A stretch of DNA of 64,000 bases from CAYJDR01 sp964368965 (GCA_964368965.1 CAYJDR010000008.1:1-64000), one strand, 5' to 3'. Positions 7,825 through 15,622 are shown, counted from the first letter of the stretch. The notes: generated by a model from the letters alone, not told the origin. Program-made: numbers and translations.

Positions 7825-9705
7825 TTATTCCTCAATGCTATCAGCAAGTTCTTCATATGCTTCTTGCAATTCTTTCGGTATGCCATCGACTGTTCCCTTA
7901 GGTTCTGCAACCTTTTTGCCAGCTAGTGCCACCATTAATTCAGCAGGTATTTCACGCACAAGGTTTTTTGATACTCCTTTTACGTGGTCATGCCCATAGT
8001 GGTCGCACGTTGGGTCAAATGCAAAACTGTGGTTAGTGTAAAATCCTGATAGCAAGTTCTTTTCTAGTGTTTCGACAATGTCAAAATCTTCTAAATACCA
8101 GCTATCGTCTTTGTCGATAACGTGTTGCCTATCTTTAAACCCTTTCGCATAATCAGGCGCCATTAACCAGTAAAGCATTAATGCTGTTGCTTTGTCTGTT
8201 TCTTTGCTGTCTGCTATCCACTGCATGATTGATTTTGGGTGGTCGAAGTTCCATGCCATTACAAGTTGGTGCCTTGTCTTTGCATCGCTATTTTCAAGAT
8301 AGTTTACGACAATGTCTTTAAGCTTTGCTTCAAACTCTTCATAACTTATGCCACCCTCTTTTTCTTCGTCATCATCGTCTTCGTTTTCATTTTCAACAAA
8401 TATTAGTGGGTCTAGCATATTCGTAACTTCGTAAAAGTCGCCTTCGTCAAGCAGGTTACGGATAAATTCTTCAAAATTTTCAGCAAGCACAGTTTTCTTA
8501 TAGTTTTCAACTTTATTCACATGCGAAACTTTTGGCTCACCATCGTTGCCACACTCGCTATAATCAAGAAATATGCCCATATCTTGTAACATAATCGTTG
8601 TGCAAATAGCGATACCTATTGGTGGAAACCCTCGCTCATCAACAAGGAATTTTGTTGCAGCCACTATGCTATCTTCTTGGTCTTCGCCATCATCTTTATC
8701 TGATATCGGCATAACATGTTGTATTTCTAAATATTTTTCCCTAAACTCGAGAAACACATCAGCATATATTATGCTCTGTGCAGGCAAGCCACCATTTTGC
8801 ACGTTCATAAACTTGATGTACGATGCTGGTAGTTTATAGCCCAGTTCTTTTTCAACTTTTTCAACCATGCCTTCTTCGATTGCATCAAGCTCAAAACTAA
8901 AGCCCCAAAAAGCTTCATAATCAAAGTTATCAAACGGCTCTTCGCCTTTGTGTTCGCTTGCTTTCCAGATAGGTATGCCTTTTGTTTTCCTATAGTTTGC
9001 AACGGCTTTATCGGCTTTCAAATGCTTTTCGCAAATGTTTATAAGTTTCTTTACGTCTTCATCATTTTGGTCGTAGCAACCTTTAAAGTAAGATTTAGCT
9101 TCTTTGAAGTTGCCTAAGTAGAGCTTCGAATATCCCATACGGAAGAACCACTTATCCCTATCTTGAAACCCTGGCCCGATAGCATCTAATATGTCGTATG
9201 CTTTTTGATATTGCCCGAGGTTATTATATGCACAACCAAGCACGCTTTGCACTTCATCATCGCGATTTTTTTCAGGGATAGCTTCAATGATATCAACCAT
9301 TTCTTGATATTTTCCATCAGTGTTCAGTTGCATTAGCTCTGCAACAAGCACATCTCTTTCAACCGTTTTTTTAAGTGAATAAACACTGCCTTCAACCTGT
9401 TTATCATCAGGATTTGTTTGCAGATAGATTTCATAATGTTTGATGGCTTCTTCGTTCTCATTTAGCCTATCTAGTGCATACCCCATGCGGTAGTTCCAAA
9501 AAGGGTCATGCCCTAGCTCATCTTTTATTGATAGCAGAAGCTCTTTGCCTTTCTCATACTCAACTTCATTGATATATGCCCTTGCGAGCAGGCCAATAAT
9601 CTCTGGCGTTTGTTCTGCTTTTGGTAGTGCTTCGATAAGCTCAATTATTTCATCTGAGTCATTATTGTCATGTAGTTCTTGAATTTTTGATAGTAAATCA
9701 CTCAT
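7825..9705 (-). CDS. TPR - SUKH (SMI1/KNR4) - DUF4274 protein, putative immunity protein
   Basis: 626 residues from the second of two adjacent ATGs (GGAG six bases upstream). Residues about 5-230 are TPR-like helical repeats. Residues about 280-425 form a SUKH domain with the family signature ELGYKLPASYIKFMNVQNGG and a later IFLDYSECG...EPKVSHV segment. An acidic linker leads to a DUF4274-like region near 475-540 (QLVMAWNFDHPKSIMQWI...ATALMLYWL). SUKH proteins are known immunity proteins of contact-dependent and polymorphic toxin systems, and DUF4274 occurs in similar settings. It overlaps the end of its paralogue upstream by 8 bases. No toxin gene is present in the window. Confidence 0.8.
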   Translation of the reverse strand: MSDLLSKIQELHDNNDSDEIIELIEALPKAEQTPEIIGLLARAYINEVEYEKGKELLLSIKDELGHDPFWNYRMGYALDRLNENEEAIKHYEIYLQTNPDDKQVEGSVYSLKKTVERDVLVAELMQLNTDGKYQEMVDIIEAIPEKNRDDEVQSVLGCAYNNLGQYQKAYDILDAIGPGFQDRDKWFFRMGYSKLYLGNFKEAKSYFKGCYDQNDEDVKKLINICEKHLKADKAVANYRKTKGIPIWKASEHKGEEPFDNFDYEAFWGFSFELDAIEEGMVEKVEKELGYKLPASYIKFMNVQNGGLPAQSIIYADVFLEFREKYLEIQHVMPISDKDDGEDQEDSIVAATKFLVDERGFPPIGIAICTTIMLQDMGIFLDYSECGNDGEPKVSHVNKVENYKKTVLAENFEEFIRNLLDEGDFYEVTNMLDPLIFVENENEDDDDEEKEGGISYEEFEAKLKDIVVNYLENSDAKTRHQLVMAWNFDHPKSIMQWIADSKETDKATALMLYWLMAPDYAKGFKDRQHVIDKDDSWYLEDFDIVETLEKNLLSGFYTNHSFAFDPTCDHYGHDHVKGVSKNLVREIPAELMVALAGKKVAEPKGTVDGIPKELQEAYEELADSIEE

Positions 9706-10654
9706 CATAATCTCCGATTATTTCATCAAATGTTTCTTCATCAAACAGGTTGCGGATAAACTCCTCAAAGTTTTCTGCAAGTACAGATATCCTATAATTT
9801 ACCTCTTGGTCAACATGCGAAACTTTTGGCTCGCCGTCTTTTCCGCACTCTCTATAGTCAAGAAAAATCAAGTCATGCCCAGCAGTTGGGGTATCTGCAA
9901 TGGCGATGCCAATTTCAGGATATCCCCACTCGCTAACCATAAATTTTGTATGCGTGATGATAGAGTCCATCATTTCTTCGCTTTCTTTTGCGATAGGCAC
10001 AAACCCTTGAGCAACAACATGAGTACCGCTCCAAGTGGTAGGATTTTTAGTGAGCGCAACATTGTTGTTTGAGTAGCCACCGTTCTGAACGCTCATAAAT
10101 TTTATATACGATTCTGGAAGTTTATAGCCAAGTTCTCTTTCCACTTCTGCAATGGCTTCTGCACTAGGTGGTGTCGCTTTTTTCGCAACGTCCTCTTCCC
10201 AAAAGTTTGCTATGTCGAAGTTTGTAAATGGTTCTTCACCTTTATGCTCACTTGCAAGCCATGGCAATCCGTTTGCTTTTTGATATTCTGCTATGTTTGC
10301 TCTTTCTTCAATCTTATATCCTGCATGTTTGACAAACCATAAAACATGCTCATCTTCTGGCTCTGCTTCAAGGAAAACTTTGAAGCACTCTATAGCTTCT
10401 TCAAACTTGCCCATGTAATAATATGCGTACCCTAAGCGGTAGTTCCATACTCGGTCACCATTCATTTCATCTTTGATACTTAGCAATGTTTCTTCCGCTT
10501 TTTCGTACTTGCATATGTTGTTATATGCACGCCCAAGTAGCCCAATCATTTCAGCAGTTTGCTCTGTTTTTGGCAACGCTTCGACGAGTTCAATGAGCTC
10601 ATAGTAGTTATCTTCGTCATTTAACTCTTGTATTTTTGTTAGTAGTTCGCTCAT
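9698..10654 (-). CDS. TPR - SUKH (SMI1/KNR4) protein, putative immunity protein
   Basis: 318 residues. The TPR part (residues about 1-110) is a close relative of the downstream protein's N-terminus (both begin with SxLLxKIQEL and share EALPKxEQT). The SUKH domain spans about 160-305 with ELGYKLPESYIKFMSVQNGG and IFLDYRECG...EPKVSHVDQE. The two genes are therefore a tandem duplication in which only the downstream copy has the DUF4274 tail. SUKH family members neutralise diverse nuclease toxins by direct binding; the partner here is unknown. The upstream ankyrin gene ends 2 bases before this start. Confidence 0.8.
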   Translation of the reverse strand: MSELLTKIQELNDEDNYYELIELVEALPKTEQTAEMIGLLGRAYNNICKYEKAEETLLSIKDEMNGDRVWNYRLGYAYYYMGKFEEAIECFKVFLEAEPEDEHVLWFVKHAGYKIEERANIAEYQKANGLPWLASEHKGEEPFTNFDIANFWEEDVAKKATPPSAEAIAEVERELGYKLPESYIKFMSVQNGGYSNNNVALTKNPTTWSGTHVVAQGFVPIAKESEEMMDSIITHTKFMVSEWGYPEIGIAIADTPTAGHDLIFLDYRECGKDGEPKVSHVDQEVNYRISVLAENFEEFIRNLFDEETFDEIIGDYDE

Positions 10655-10656
10655 AT

Positions 10657-11658
10657 CTACCTCTTGTTAGTATATTGTTTCAGTAGTAGCTTTATATCTT
10701 CTAACATTTCTTTATCTTCATCAGTTTTTGCATTTAGTTGTAGCTCATATTCTGCAACTTCCATAGCGTCTAGTTTACGGCCGTTGTTTTTCAAATCTAC
10801 CCTACCGCCTTTATCAAGCACATACTTCACACCAAAAATATTTCTGCTAGCAATAAACTGTTGCACAGGCGTGTACCAATTTACTTTGTTTACGTCAACG
10901 TTACCTTTCTCAAAAACATAGTCAAAAAGCTCTTTATCTGTTGAGTTTGAAAGAAATGTTAACGGATCTTTCACACAAATTTTATCGACATCATCTTTCC
11001 TATGTGTGCATAGGTAGTCTATATATTTTTTAGGTTCAGCCATGCGAGCAACAGAGATATAACCATTTGTACCTAAAGAACTTTTAAAAATATCAACGCC
11101 AGCATCAATAAGCTTTGCGAACATCTCAAAGTTATCATGTTCGAGGGCAAAATATAGTGGATTGCCTGTGTATTTCAGCATTTTATGCAATGCTGCTGGT
11201 TTTGCATTTGCAATTAATTCGTTGAACAATTCCATATTGTTTGAATAGCAAGCATACACGAGCGACTTTTTGATTTTTTCAGCTTTAATGTTTGCCTCAA
11301 GTTCTTGTTTATCGCCATCATCTTTTGGTTGCAGTGAAAATTGTTGATAAATTGTAAGTTGAAATGCTTCATTCGTTCCGATCTCTGGGTTATAATATGG
11401 TACACGTCGGCAATCTGTAATTTTACAATCATCTATTTTATATAAATGTATGCCTCGAGGGTAGTTATTATCAAAGCTATGCAAAACATTTTCATGCTTT
11501 TTTGCGATGTTGCTATTAACGTGTGCAATCTCGCCATTATCAACGCTAAATAGTTGGCACGTTATCATATTTTTTGAAACATAATGCACAAAAATATAGT
11601 TGCCTGCATCTAGCTCTTTTTCTAAAATCTCAATCATCCACATTGGTGCTTCTACCAT
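10657..11658 (-). CDS. Ankyrin-repeat protein with novel N-terminal domain (copy 2)
   Basis: About 333 residues from ATG at 11658, chosen because AGGGG lies seven bases upstream; an ATG at 11673 sits in the end of the previous gene and has no such site. The first 120 residues form a domain shared with the next gene upstream: GIHLYKIDDCKITDCRRVPYYNPE, then SLQPKDDGDK and IKAEKIKKSLVYACYSNN. Residues about 125-330 are degenerate ankyrin repeats (NPLYFALEHDNFEMFAKLID, DAGVDIFKSS). No catalytic motif is seen. Ankyrin and SUKH proteins often share polymorphic immunity loci, which is the basis for suggesting an immunity role. Confidence 0.65.
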   Translation of the reverse strand: MVEAPMWMIEILEKELDAGNYIFVHYVSKNMITCQLFSVDNGEIAHVNSNIAKKHENVLHSFDNNYPRGIHLYKIDDCKITDCRRVPYYNPEIGTNEAFQLTIYQQFSLQPKDDGDKQELEANIKAEKIKKSLVYACYSNNMELFNELIANAKPAALHKMLKYTGNPLYFALEHDNFEMFAKLIDAGVDIFKSSLGTNGYISVARMAEPKKYIDYLCTHRKDDVDKICVKDPLTFLSNSTDKELFDYVFEKGNVDVNKVNWYTPVQQFIASRNIFGVKYVLDKGGRVDLKNNGRKLDAMEVAEYELQLNAKTDEDKEMLEDIKLLLKQYTNKR

Positions 11659-11662
11659 TAAA

Positions 11663-12652
11663 TTACCCCTCATATTTCTCTAAAAATGCAATCGCTTTTT
11701 TGCTATTTGCTTGTTTTGCAACTGTCATTGCTGTTCTTTTCCATTTATCTACTAACTCATGTGGATTCACGCCATTATCAACACAAAACTGCATACCTAC
11801 AATGTTATCATGCTTCGCGAACTCGTGGAACGGCGGAAAATCTGCCCTGTTTTTGATAAAGTCAACGCCACATTCTTTTAGTCGCTCAAACTGTTTTACA
11901 TCTTCGCAAGATGCTGCAATCGTTGCACCTTCTTTAAGTACAATTTTTGTATATATGTCATTATAGTTTTCATAAATAAATTCGATAACATCTGGCGAGT
12001 GAGAAAATGCAAGCGCAAGCGGTGTTCTGCCTAATGATAGCTTATCAAGCTTTGCACCTTTCGCTAATATTGCTTTAAACATCTCGATATTGTTGTTCTC
12101 TGCGCATAAGCCTAGCGGTGTTCCGCAACATTGATATCGTTTATCTAAGGCAGCTGGCTTAGCTGTTTCTAAGCGTTCTTTTATTAAATCTGTGTCATTT
12201 AGATAGCACGCATACACGAGCGATTTTTTGATAGACTCTGCCTTGATAGCTTTTTTGAGTGCTTCTTTGTGCCTATCTTCACTAGGTTGCAAACCGTATT
12301 CTTGGTTTAGTATCAAGTAGATAACAACGTCAGAATCTAGTTCCATATTATAAAACGGTACATAAAGTGTATCCGTGATTTTGCAATCTTCAACGTGGTA
12401 AATGTATATGCCGTTAGGTGTTTTATCATCATTTTTGCCGATACATGCATCAAGTGCTTCAAACATTTCGTCATGAAACTCTTTTCTGCCATATTCTAGT
12501 TCATTATCAATCAAGTTAAATAATTGCGATTGTTGCGAATATTTAGTTTTTGTGCATGTGATGTAAAAGTTTTGCCCAATGCTCCAGTCTTCTTTTGCGA
12601 AGTCATAGCTCCATGCGAGTATTTTTGATACTGTTTCCTCATTGTTCTTCAT
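11663..12652 (-). CDS. Ankyrin-repeat protein with novel N-terminal domain (copy 1)
   Basis: 329 residues, paralogue of the next gene downstream. The shared N-terminal domain shows GIYIYHVEDCKITDTLYVPF, then YGLQPSEDRHKEAL and IKAESIKKSLVYACYLND. Ankyrin-type repeats follow from about residue 165 (TPLGLCAENNNIEMFKAIL, LAKGAKLDKLSLGRTPLALA). Length and domain order match the paralogue, but identity outside the motifs is low, so the duplication is old or the pair has diverged under selection. It starts 14 bases inside the end of the DUF3916-like gene, a sign of translational coupling. Confidence 0.65.
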   Translation of the reverse strand: MKNNEETVSKILAWSYDFAKEDWSIGQNFYITCTKTKYSQQSQLFNLIDNELEYGRKEFHDEMFEALDACIGKNDDKTPNGIYIYHVEDCKITDTLYVPFYNMELDSDVVIYLILNQEYGLQPSEDRHKEALKKAIKAESIKKSLVYACYLNDTDLIKERLETAKPAALDKRYQCCGTPLGLCAENNNIEMFKAILAKGAKLDKLSLGRTPLALAFSHSPDVIEFIYENYNDIYTKIVLKEGATIAASCEDVKQFERLKECGVDFIKNRADFPPFHEFAKHDNIVGMQFCVDNGVNPHELVDKWKRTAMTVAKQANSKKAIAFLEKYEG

Positions 12653-13127
12653 AGATCCACTCCGTAATTGTTATATCTCGCACTGACTCTCCCCAGTAGC
12701 CTACATAGCAAGTTCCTTTTAGGCTTGTTGTGAAATTATATTTTTTTGACAGCGGTATTTTTGGTGTTACCATTTTAAATGTGTCAAGGTTTTTATAGAC
12801 AATGCTTTCATAGCTTTCTTTTTTGTAGTAGACACATATTTGGCTGCCAAATAAGTCATGCTCATCAATGTATGCAACAACTTTGCAAAACTCTAAATTT
12901 TTAGGCTTCAATGAGATAAACTTTTCAGCAACTTCTAGCACCTTTTTGATAACGGCAACTTTCGCGCGCCCGTTTTTGTTTACTGTATTAATAAAGCGAT
13001 ATGCGCATGGCATCAAAAACCACTCATGCCCCCAATCGCACCAACGCTCGAGGTCAGTATATGGGATTTCGTTATCGAGGTCCCTTAGCACTTGCTTCAA
13101 TCTTCGCTTGTTTCCACGTAATTTCAT
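12639..13127 (-). CDS. DUF3916-like protein, first gene of the immunity-type operon
   Basis: 162 residues. Start supported by AAGGTGG seven bases upstream of ATG. The layout (KLRGNKRRLKQVLRDL, then DWGHEWFLMPCAYRFI, then VVAYIDEHDLFGSQICVYY) resembles what I remember of the DUF3916 family, which is of unknown function. The match is from memory and needs a profile search. The gene opens a tightly packed six-gene unit running to 6290 and has a good promoter just upstream. Confidence 0.5.
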   Translation of the reverse strand: MKLRGNKRRLKQVLRDLDNEIPYTDLERWCDWGHEWFLMPCAYRFINTVNKNGRAKVAVIKKVLEVAEKFISLKPKNLEFCKVVAYIDEHDLFGSQICVYYKKESYESIVYKNLDTFKMVTPKIPLSKKYNFTTSLKGTCYVGYWGESVRDITITEWIYEEQ

Positions 13128-13162
13128 GAGTTTGCCACCTTGACAGATTATTTTTATGTGAT

Positions 13163-13191
13163 ATATTAATACAAATAATGTTCGATATCAA
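13163..13191 (-). promoter_or_regulatory. Sigma-70 promoter of the immunity-type operon
   Basis: On the minus strand, TTGATA (13186-13191), 17-base spacer, TAATAT (13163-13168). It lies 36 bases upstream of the DUF3916-like start and back to back with the promoter of the first ABM gene. Confidence 0.6.
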
Positions 13192-13203
13192 TCAATTAGC
13201 TAC

Positions 13204-13231
13204 TTGAATTATTATATGTATATCGTATATT
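13204..13231 (+). promoter_or_regulatory. Sigma-70 promoter of the first ABM gene
   Basis: TTGAAT (13204-13209), 16-base spacer, TATATT (13226-13231), then GGGG six bases before the ATG at 13251. The 16-base spacing and -10 are the same as in the promoter of the second ABM gene. Confidence 0.6.
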
Positions 13232-13250
13232 ATATGATACGGGGTAATTT

Positions 13251-13559
13251 ATGGAAAATCAAGTATATACAGTAGTCGTCGTACTTAAAATAAAAGACGG
13301 CCAGCAAGCATATGTAAAACAATCACTCTTATCACTCAAGTCTATAGTAACACGTGAGGAAGGGTGCATTAGCTGTAGCGTATACCAAGATGAAGAGCCT
13401 GACACATTCATAATACATGAGCACTGGGAAAATAAGGACGTGTGGCTCAAACACATGAGTGCTACACACATGTCAAAATTTTCAGAAATGGCGCAAGCAG
13501 TGACAAACGATATACAGCTATATAAACTAAGCGAAATTAACGTACCTACGTTTGAGTAA
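13251..13559 (+). CDS. ABM-fold monooxygenase-like protein (YgiN type), copy 1
   Basis: 102 residues, the usual size of antibiotic-biosynthesis-monooxygenase-fold proteins. It has the ferredoxin-like pattern: strand (YTVVVVLKIKDG), helix, EEGCISCSVYQDEE, then the signature EHWENKDVWLKHMSATHMSKFSE. Family members act as homodimers and include quinol monooxygenases, haem-degrading enzymes and many uncharacterised proteins, so substrate is open. It is followed by two paralogues on the same strand but has its own promoter and a 154-base gap before the next. Confidence 0.85.
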   Translation: MENQVYTVVVVLKIKDGQQAYVKQSLLSLKSIVTREEGCISCSVYQDEEPDTFIIHEHWENKDVWLKHMSATHMSKFSEMAQAVTNDIQLYKLSEINVPTFE

Positions 13560-13613
13560 TGTTATGCATGGGTTTCATAAAACTCTCCTATTTACAGATA
13601 TTTAAACCACTAA

Positions 13614-13635
13614 TAGTATGCTAAATAGCATACTA
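13614..13635. promoter_or_regulatory. Perfect inverted repeat upstream of the second ABM gene
   Basis: Arms TAGTATGCTA and TAGCATACTA separated by AA. There is no T-run after it, so a terminator is unlikely. It lies 30 bases upstream of the -35 box of the ABM2 promoter, where an activator or repressor could bind. The regulator is not identified. Confidence 0.5.
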
Positions 13636-13665
13636 TGTCAACATTACACTCATTTTATTTTCTGC

Positions 13666-13693
13666 TTGACTTACTATATATTAGTTATATATT
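13666..13693 (+). promoter_or_regulatory. Sigma-70 promoter of ABM copies 2 and 3
   Basis: TTGACT (13666-13671), 16-base spacer, TATATT (13688-13693). It is followed by ACGGAG and the ATG at 13714. Confidence 0.65.
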
Positions 13694-13713
13694 AATTTGT
13701 ACGGAGATACATA

Positions 13714-14016
13714 ATGGCAGAGCAGATATTTACACTAGTTGCAGAACTTACCGTGAAAGACGGCGAAGTTGATTTTATGAAAGACGCTATCAGCGCATTA
13801 CGTGATAATTCCTTAAATGAAGATGGCTGTATAAGCTACCGTTTTTTTCTCAATGACGATGTGAAAAACACATTTACATTTTATGAACAGTGGGTAACTA
13901 AAAGCCATTGGCTTGCACATATGAATAGCGAACATTTTGCAGATTTTTCAGAGAAAACTAAAGATGCAATCGTGCAAACACAACTACATGAACTCAATGA
14001 ACTAGCAAGCAGTTAA
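13714..14016 (+). CDS. ABM-fold monooxygenase-like protein, copy 2
   Basis: 100 residues, GGAG seven bases before ATG. It keeps the same plan as copy 1: FTLVAELTVKDGE, EDGCISYRFFLND, and the signature EQWVTKSHWLAHMNSEHFADFSE. Conserved Trp and His residues in W-x-S/T-K-x-x-W-x-x-HM are shared by all three copies. It is co-transcribed with copy 3, 14 bases downstream. Function within the family (quinone/oxidised-metabolite handling or haem turnover) cannot be fixed from sequence. Confidence 0.85.
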   Translation: MAEQIFTLVAELTVKDGEVDFMKDAISALRDNSLNEDGCISYRFFLNDDVKNTFTFYEQWVTKSHWLAHMNSEHFADFSEKTKDAIVQTQLHELNELASS

Positions 14017-14030
14017 TTTAGGGGTAGAGA

Positions 14031-14315
14031 ATGTTTAAATGTATTACAAAAATTGAATTACGTGATGATGCGCATGAAGCGAAGTTTAAAACTGCCCTCA
14101 CATCACTTGCATCTATACTTAAACAAGATAAAGAGTGTGTAAACTTTAAAATATACCAAAGTAGCGAATCGGTTGCTACGTTCATAGTTTATTATGAGTG
14201 GACATCTAAAATAACTTGGTATGAACACATGAGCAACCCACACAGCCAAAAACTTTCTGAATTTGTAAACGATATCATCACAGGTTTTCAACCACAAGAG
14301 TTAATAGAACTATAA
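14031..14315 (+). CDS. ABM-fold monooxygenase-like protein, copy 3
   Basis: 94 residues with GGGGTAGAG just upstream of ATG. Signature: YEWTSKITWYEHMSNPHSQKLSE; the preceding strand reads KECVNFKIYQSSE, so the Gly-Cys-Ile motif of the other copies has become Cys-Val. It is the most divergent of the three and the shortest. Its last 6 bases overlap the end of a convergent gene, leaving no room for a classical terminator between them. Confidence 0.8.
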   Translation: MFKCITKIELRDDAHEAKFKTALTSLASILKQDKECVNFKIYQSSESVATFIVYYEWTSKITWYEHMSNPHSQKLSEFVNDIITGFQPQELIEL

Positions 14316-14705
14316 CTCCACCTTATCGTGAGGGATTTTACCGCCCTCATAGACAAGCTTTAGCACATAGTAGAACTCTGGGCGGTGGCTTAACAACTCT
14401 ACATCTAACATTAGCCCAAAATCATCAGATATATAAGTTGCGACTTCGTGCCCACCTGTCAACTTTAGCACAAGCATAAACACGCTTTTGCGATAGTCAT
14501 GCACAAGTGCTTTTTGCGCATCTGTGTAGGGTTTTTCTTTCTTAACGTTTTCTATTTCGTTATATAGTTCCATCCATTTTGTAGAAAAAGACTCACCATC
14601 TCTAATGTCTAATATGTCATCAAGATTTAAGCTACTAAACATCGTTTCATTGATTTTACTAAACGCAATATCTACATCAAATTTTTCCATCATATATAAA
14701 TCCAT
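14310..14705 (-). CDS. Hypothetical protein
   Basis: 131 residues if begun at 14705; Met5 (14693) and Met6 (14690) are alternatives because GAGG lies directly against the first ATG and about 11 bases from Met5. The sequence is acidic and probably mostly helical, with KVEL at the C-terminus and no signal peptide or membrane helix. I do not recognise the family. It overlaps the ABM3 gene tail-to-tail by 6 bases and lies just downstream of the uspA terminator. Confidence 0.5.
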   Translation of the reverse strand: MDLYMMEKFDVDIAFSKINETMFSSLNLDDILDIRDGESFSTKWMELYNEIENVKKEKPYTDAQKALVHDYRKSVFMLVLKLTGGHEVATYISDDFGLMLDVELLSHRPEFYYVLKLVYEGGKIPHDKVEL

Positions 14706-14712
14706 ACCTCAT

Positions 14713-14744
14713 AAAAAAGGCGCTAAGTTTTTACTCAACGCCTT
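14713..14744 (-). terminator. Terminator of the receiver-uspA unit
   Basis: On the minus strand, a stem of about 12 bp (AAGGCGTTGAGT pairing with ACTTAGCGCCTT, with two G-T pairs) and an AAAA loop. It is followed by a run of six T that overlaps the right arm. Confidence 0.85.
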
Positions 14745-14769
14745 TATATCTTATTGCTTGTAATTTAAG

Positions 14770-15237
14770 TTATACAAGTTCGCTAACTTTGCCTTTTGGT
14801 CTAACGGTTAGAACTGGGCAAGGGGCTTTGCGCACAACCTTTTCTGCAGTTGAGCCGAATAAAACATGCTCTAGCCCTGAGCGGCCGTGTGTGCCTATTA
14901 CTATCAAATCATAGCCGCCAGCTTCTGCTTCTTTAGCTATCTCGTTATAAGGTGTGCCTTTTAGAAGCTTTCTAGTATATTTCACGCCTTCAAGCTCTGG
15001 TGCGTTCGCAAGGAACTCATCAAACTGCTTTGTAGCACCTTCTTCAAACTCGCCTGAGATGTTGTGCATTGTCATCTGTGGAAGATAGAAAGATACGATA
15101 TTAGCCTCATCAAACATGATATGAACAATCTCAAGCTCTGCACCAAACATTGTTGCAAGCTTAACAGCATAGTCAAGCGCATGATGTGACGCTTCAGAAA
15201 AATCTGTTGGGAATAAAATTTTGTTAACAGTAACCAT
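14770..15237 (-). CDS. Universal stress protein, UspA family
   Basis: 155 residues. N-terminal strand NKILFPTDFSEASHHALDYA and the C-terminal nucleotide-binding motif GTHGRSGLEHVLFGSTAEKVV (G-x2-G-x9-G-S/T) are both complete, so this is likely an ATP-binding UspA protein. GGAG lies six bases before the ATG. The gene follows a receiver-like gene by 10 bases and ends in a strong terminator, so the two form one unit. Usp proteins act in stress survival, often as dimers; a specific role is not visible. Confidence 0.9.
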   Translation of the reverse strand: MVTVNKILFPTDFSEASHHALDYAVKLATMFGAELEIVHIMFDEANIVSFYLPQMTMHNISGEFEEGATKQFDEFLANAPELEGVKYTRKLLKGTPYNEIAKEAEAGGYDLIVIGTHGRSGLEHVLFGSTAEKVVRKAPCPVLTVRPKGKVSELV

Positions 15238-15247
15238 AATACTCTCC

Positions 15248-15622
15248 TTATTTAGTAGTATGATGTTGCTGATCTACTAATATTTTTAGTTGGCTCATTT
15301 CGAATTTTTTTTCAAATATGTCAATAGCGCCCAGTTCATAAGATAGCAAGATATCTTCAGCAGCGATACCATCTGCTAGCATGTAGATTGAAACGCCAGA
15401 ATATTGATTAACGGCGACTTTATGAAGGAGGCAGTAAGACTTCTTGCCCCTGTAGTTTATATCATCAAAGATGACAGAGTATCGTTTTTCACGCAGAGAA
15501 CTGAGTGCGTCTTCCTCGTTAGATACGGTATCAAGCGAGTACTCACCGCCGTCAAATAACTTTGCTAACGAGCTTTTGACATCTTCATCTTGTGTGACTA
15601 ATAACATGTTGATAGTAGCCAT
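15248..15622 (-). CDS. Stand-alone response-regulator receiver domain, atypical
   Basis: 124 residues with receiver-like spacing. The putative phospho-acceptor Asp (second Asp of SVIFDDINYRG) and the Lys after strand 5 (DIFEKKFEMSQL) are kept. The acidic pair after strand 1 is altered: where most receivers have Asp-Asp, this reads LLVTQDED. The switch Thr/Ser after strand 4 is Ala (YMLADG). Mg2+ binding and phosphorylation may therefore be weak or absent. There is no output domain. AAAGG lies eight bases before ATG. It is co-transcribed with uspA. Confidence 0.7.
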   Translation of the reverse strand: MATINMLLVTQDEDVKSSLAKLFDGGEYSLDTVSNEEDALSSLREKRYSVIFDDINYRGKKSYCLLHKVAVNQYSGVSIYMLADGIAAEDILLSYELGAIDIFEKKFEMSQLKILVDQQHHTTK

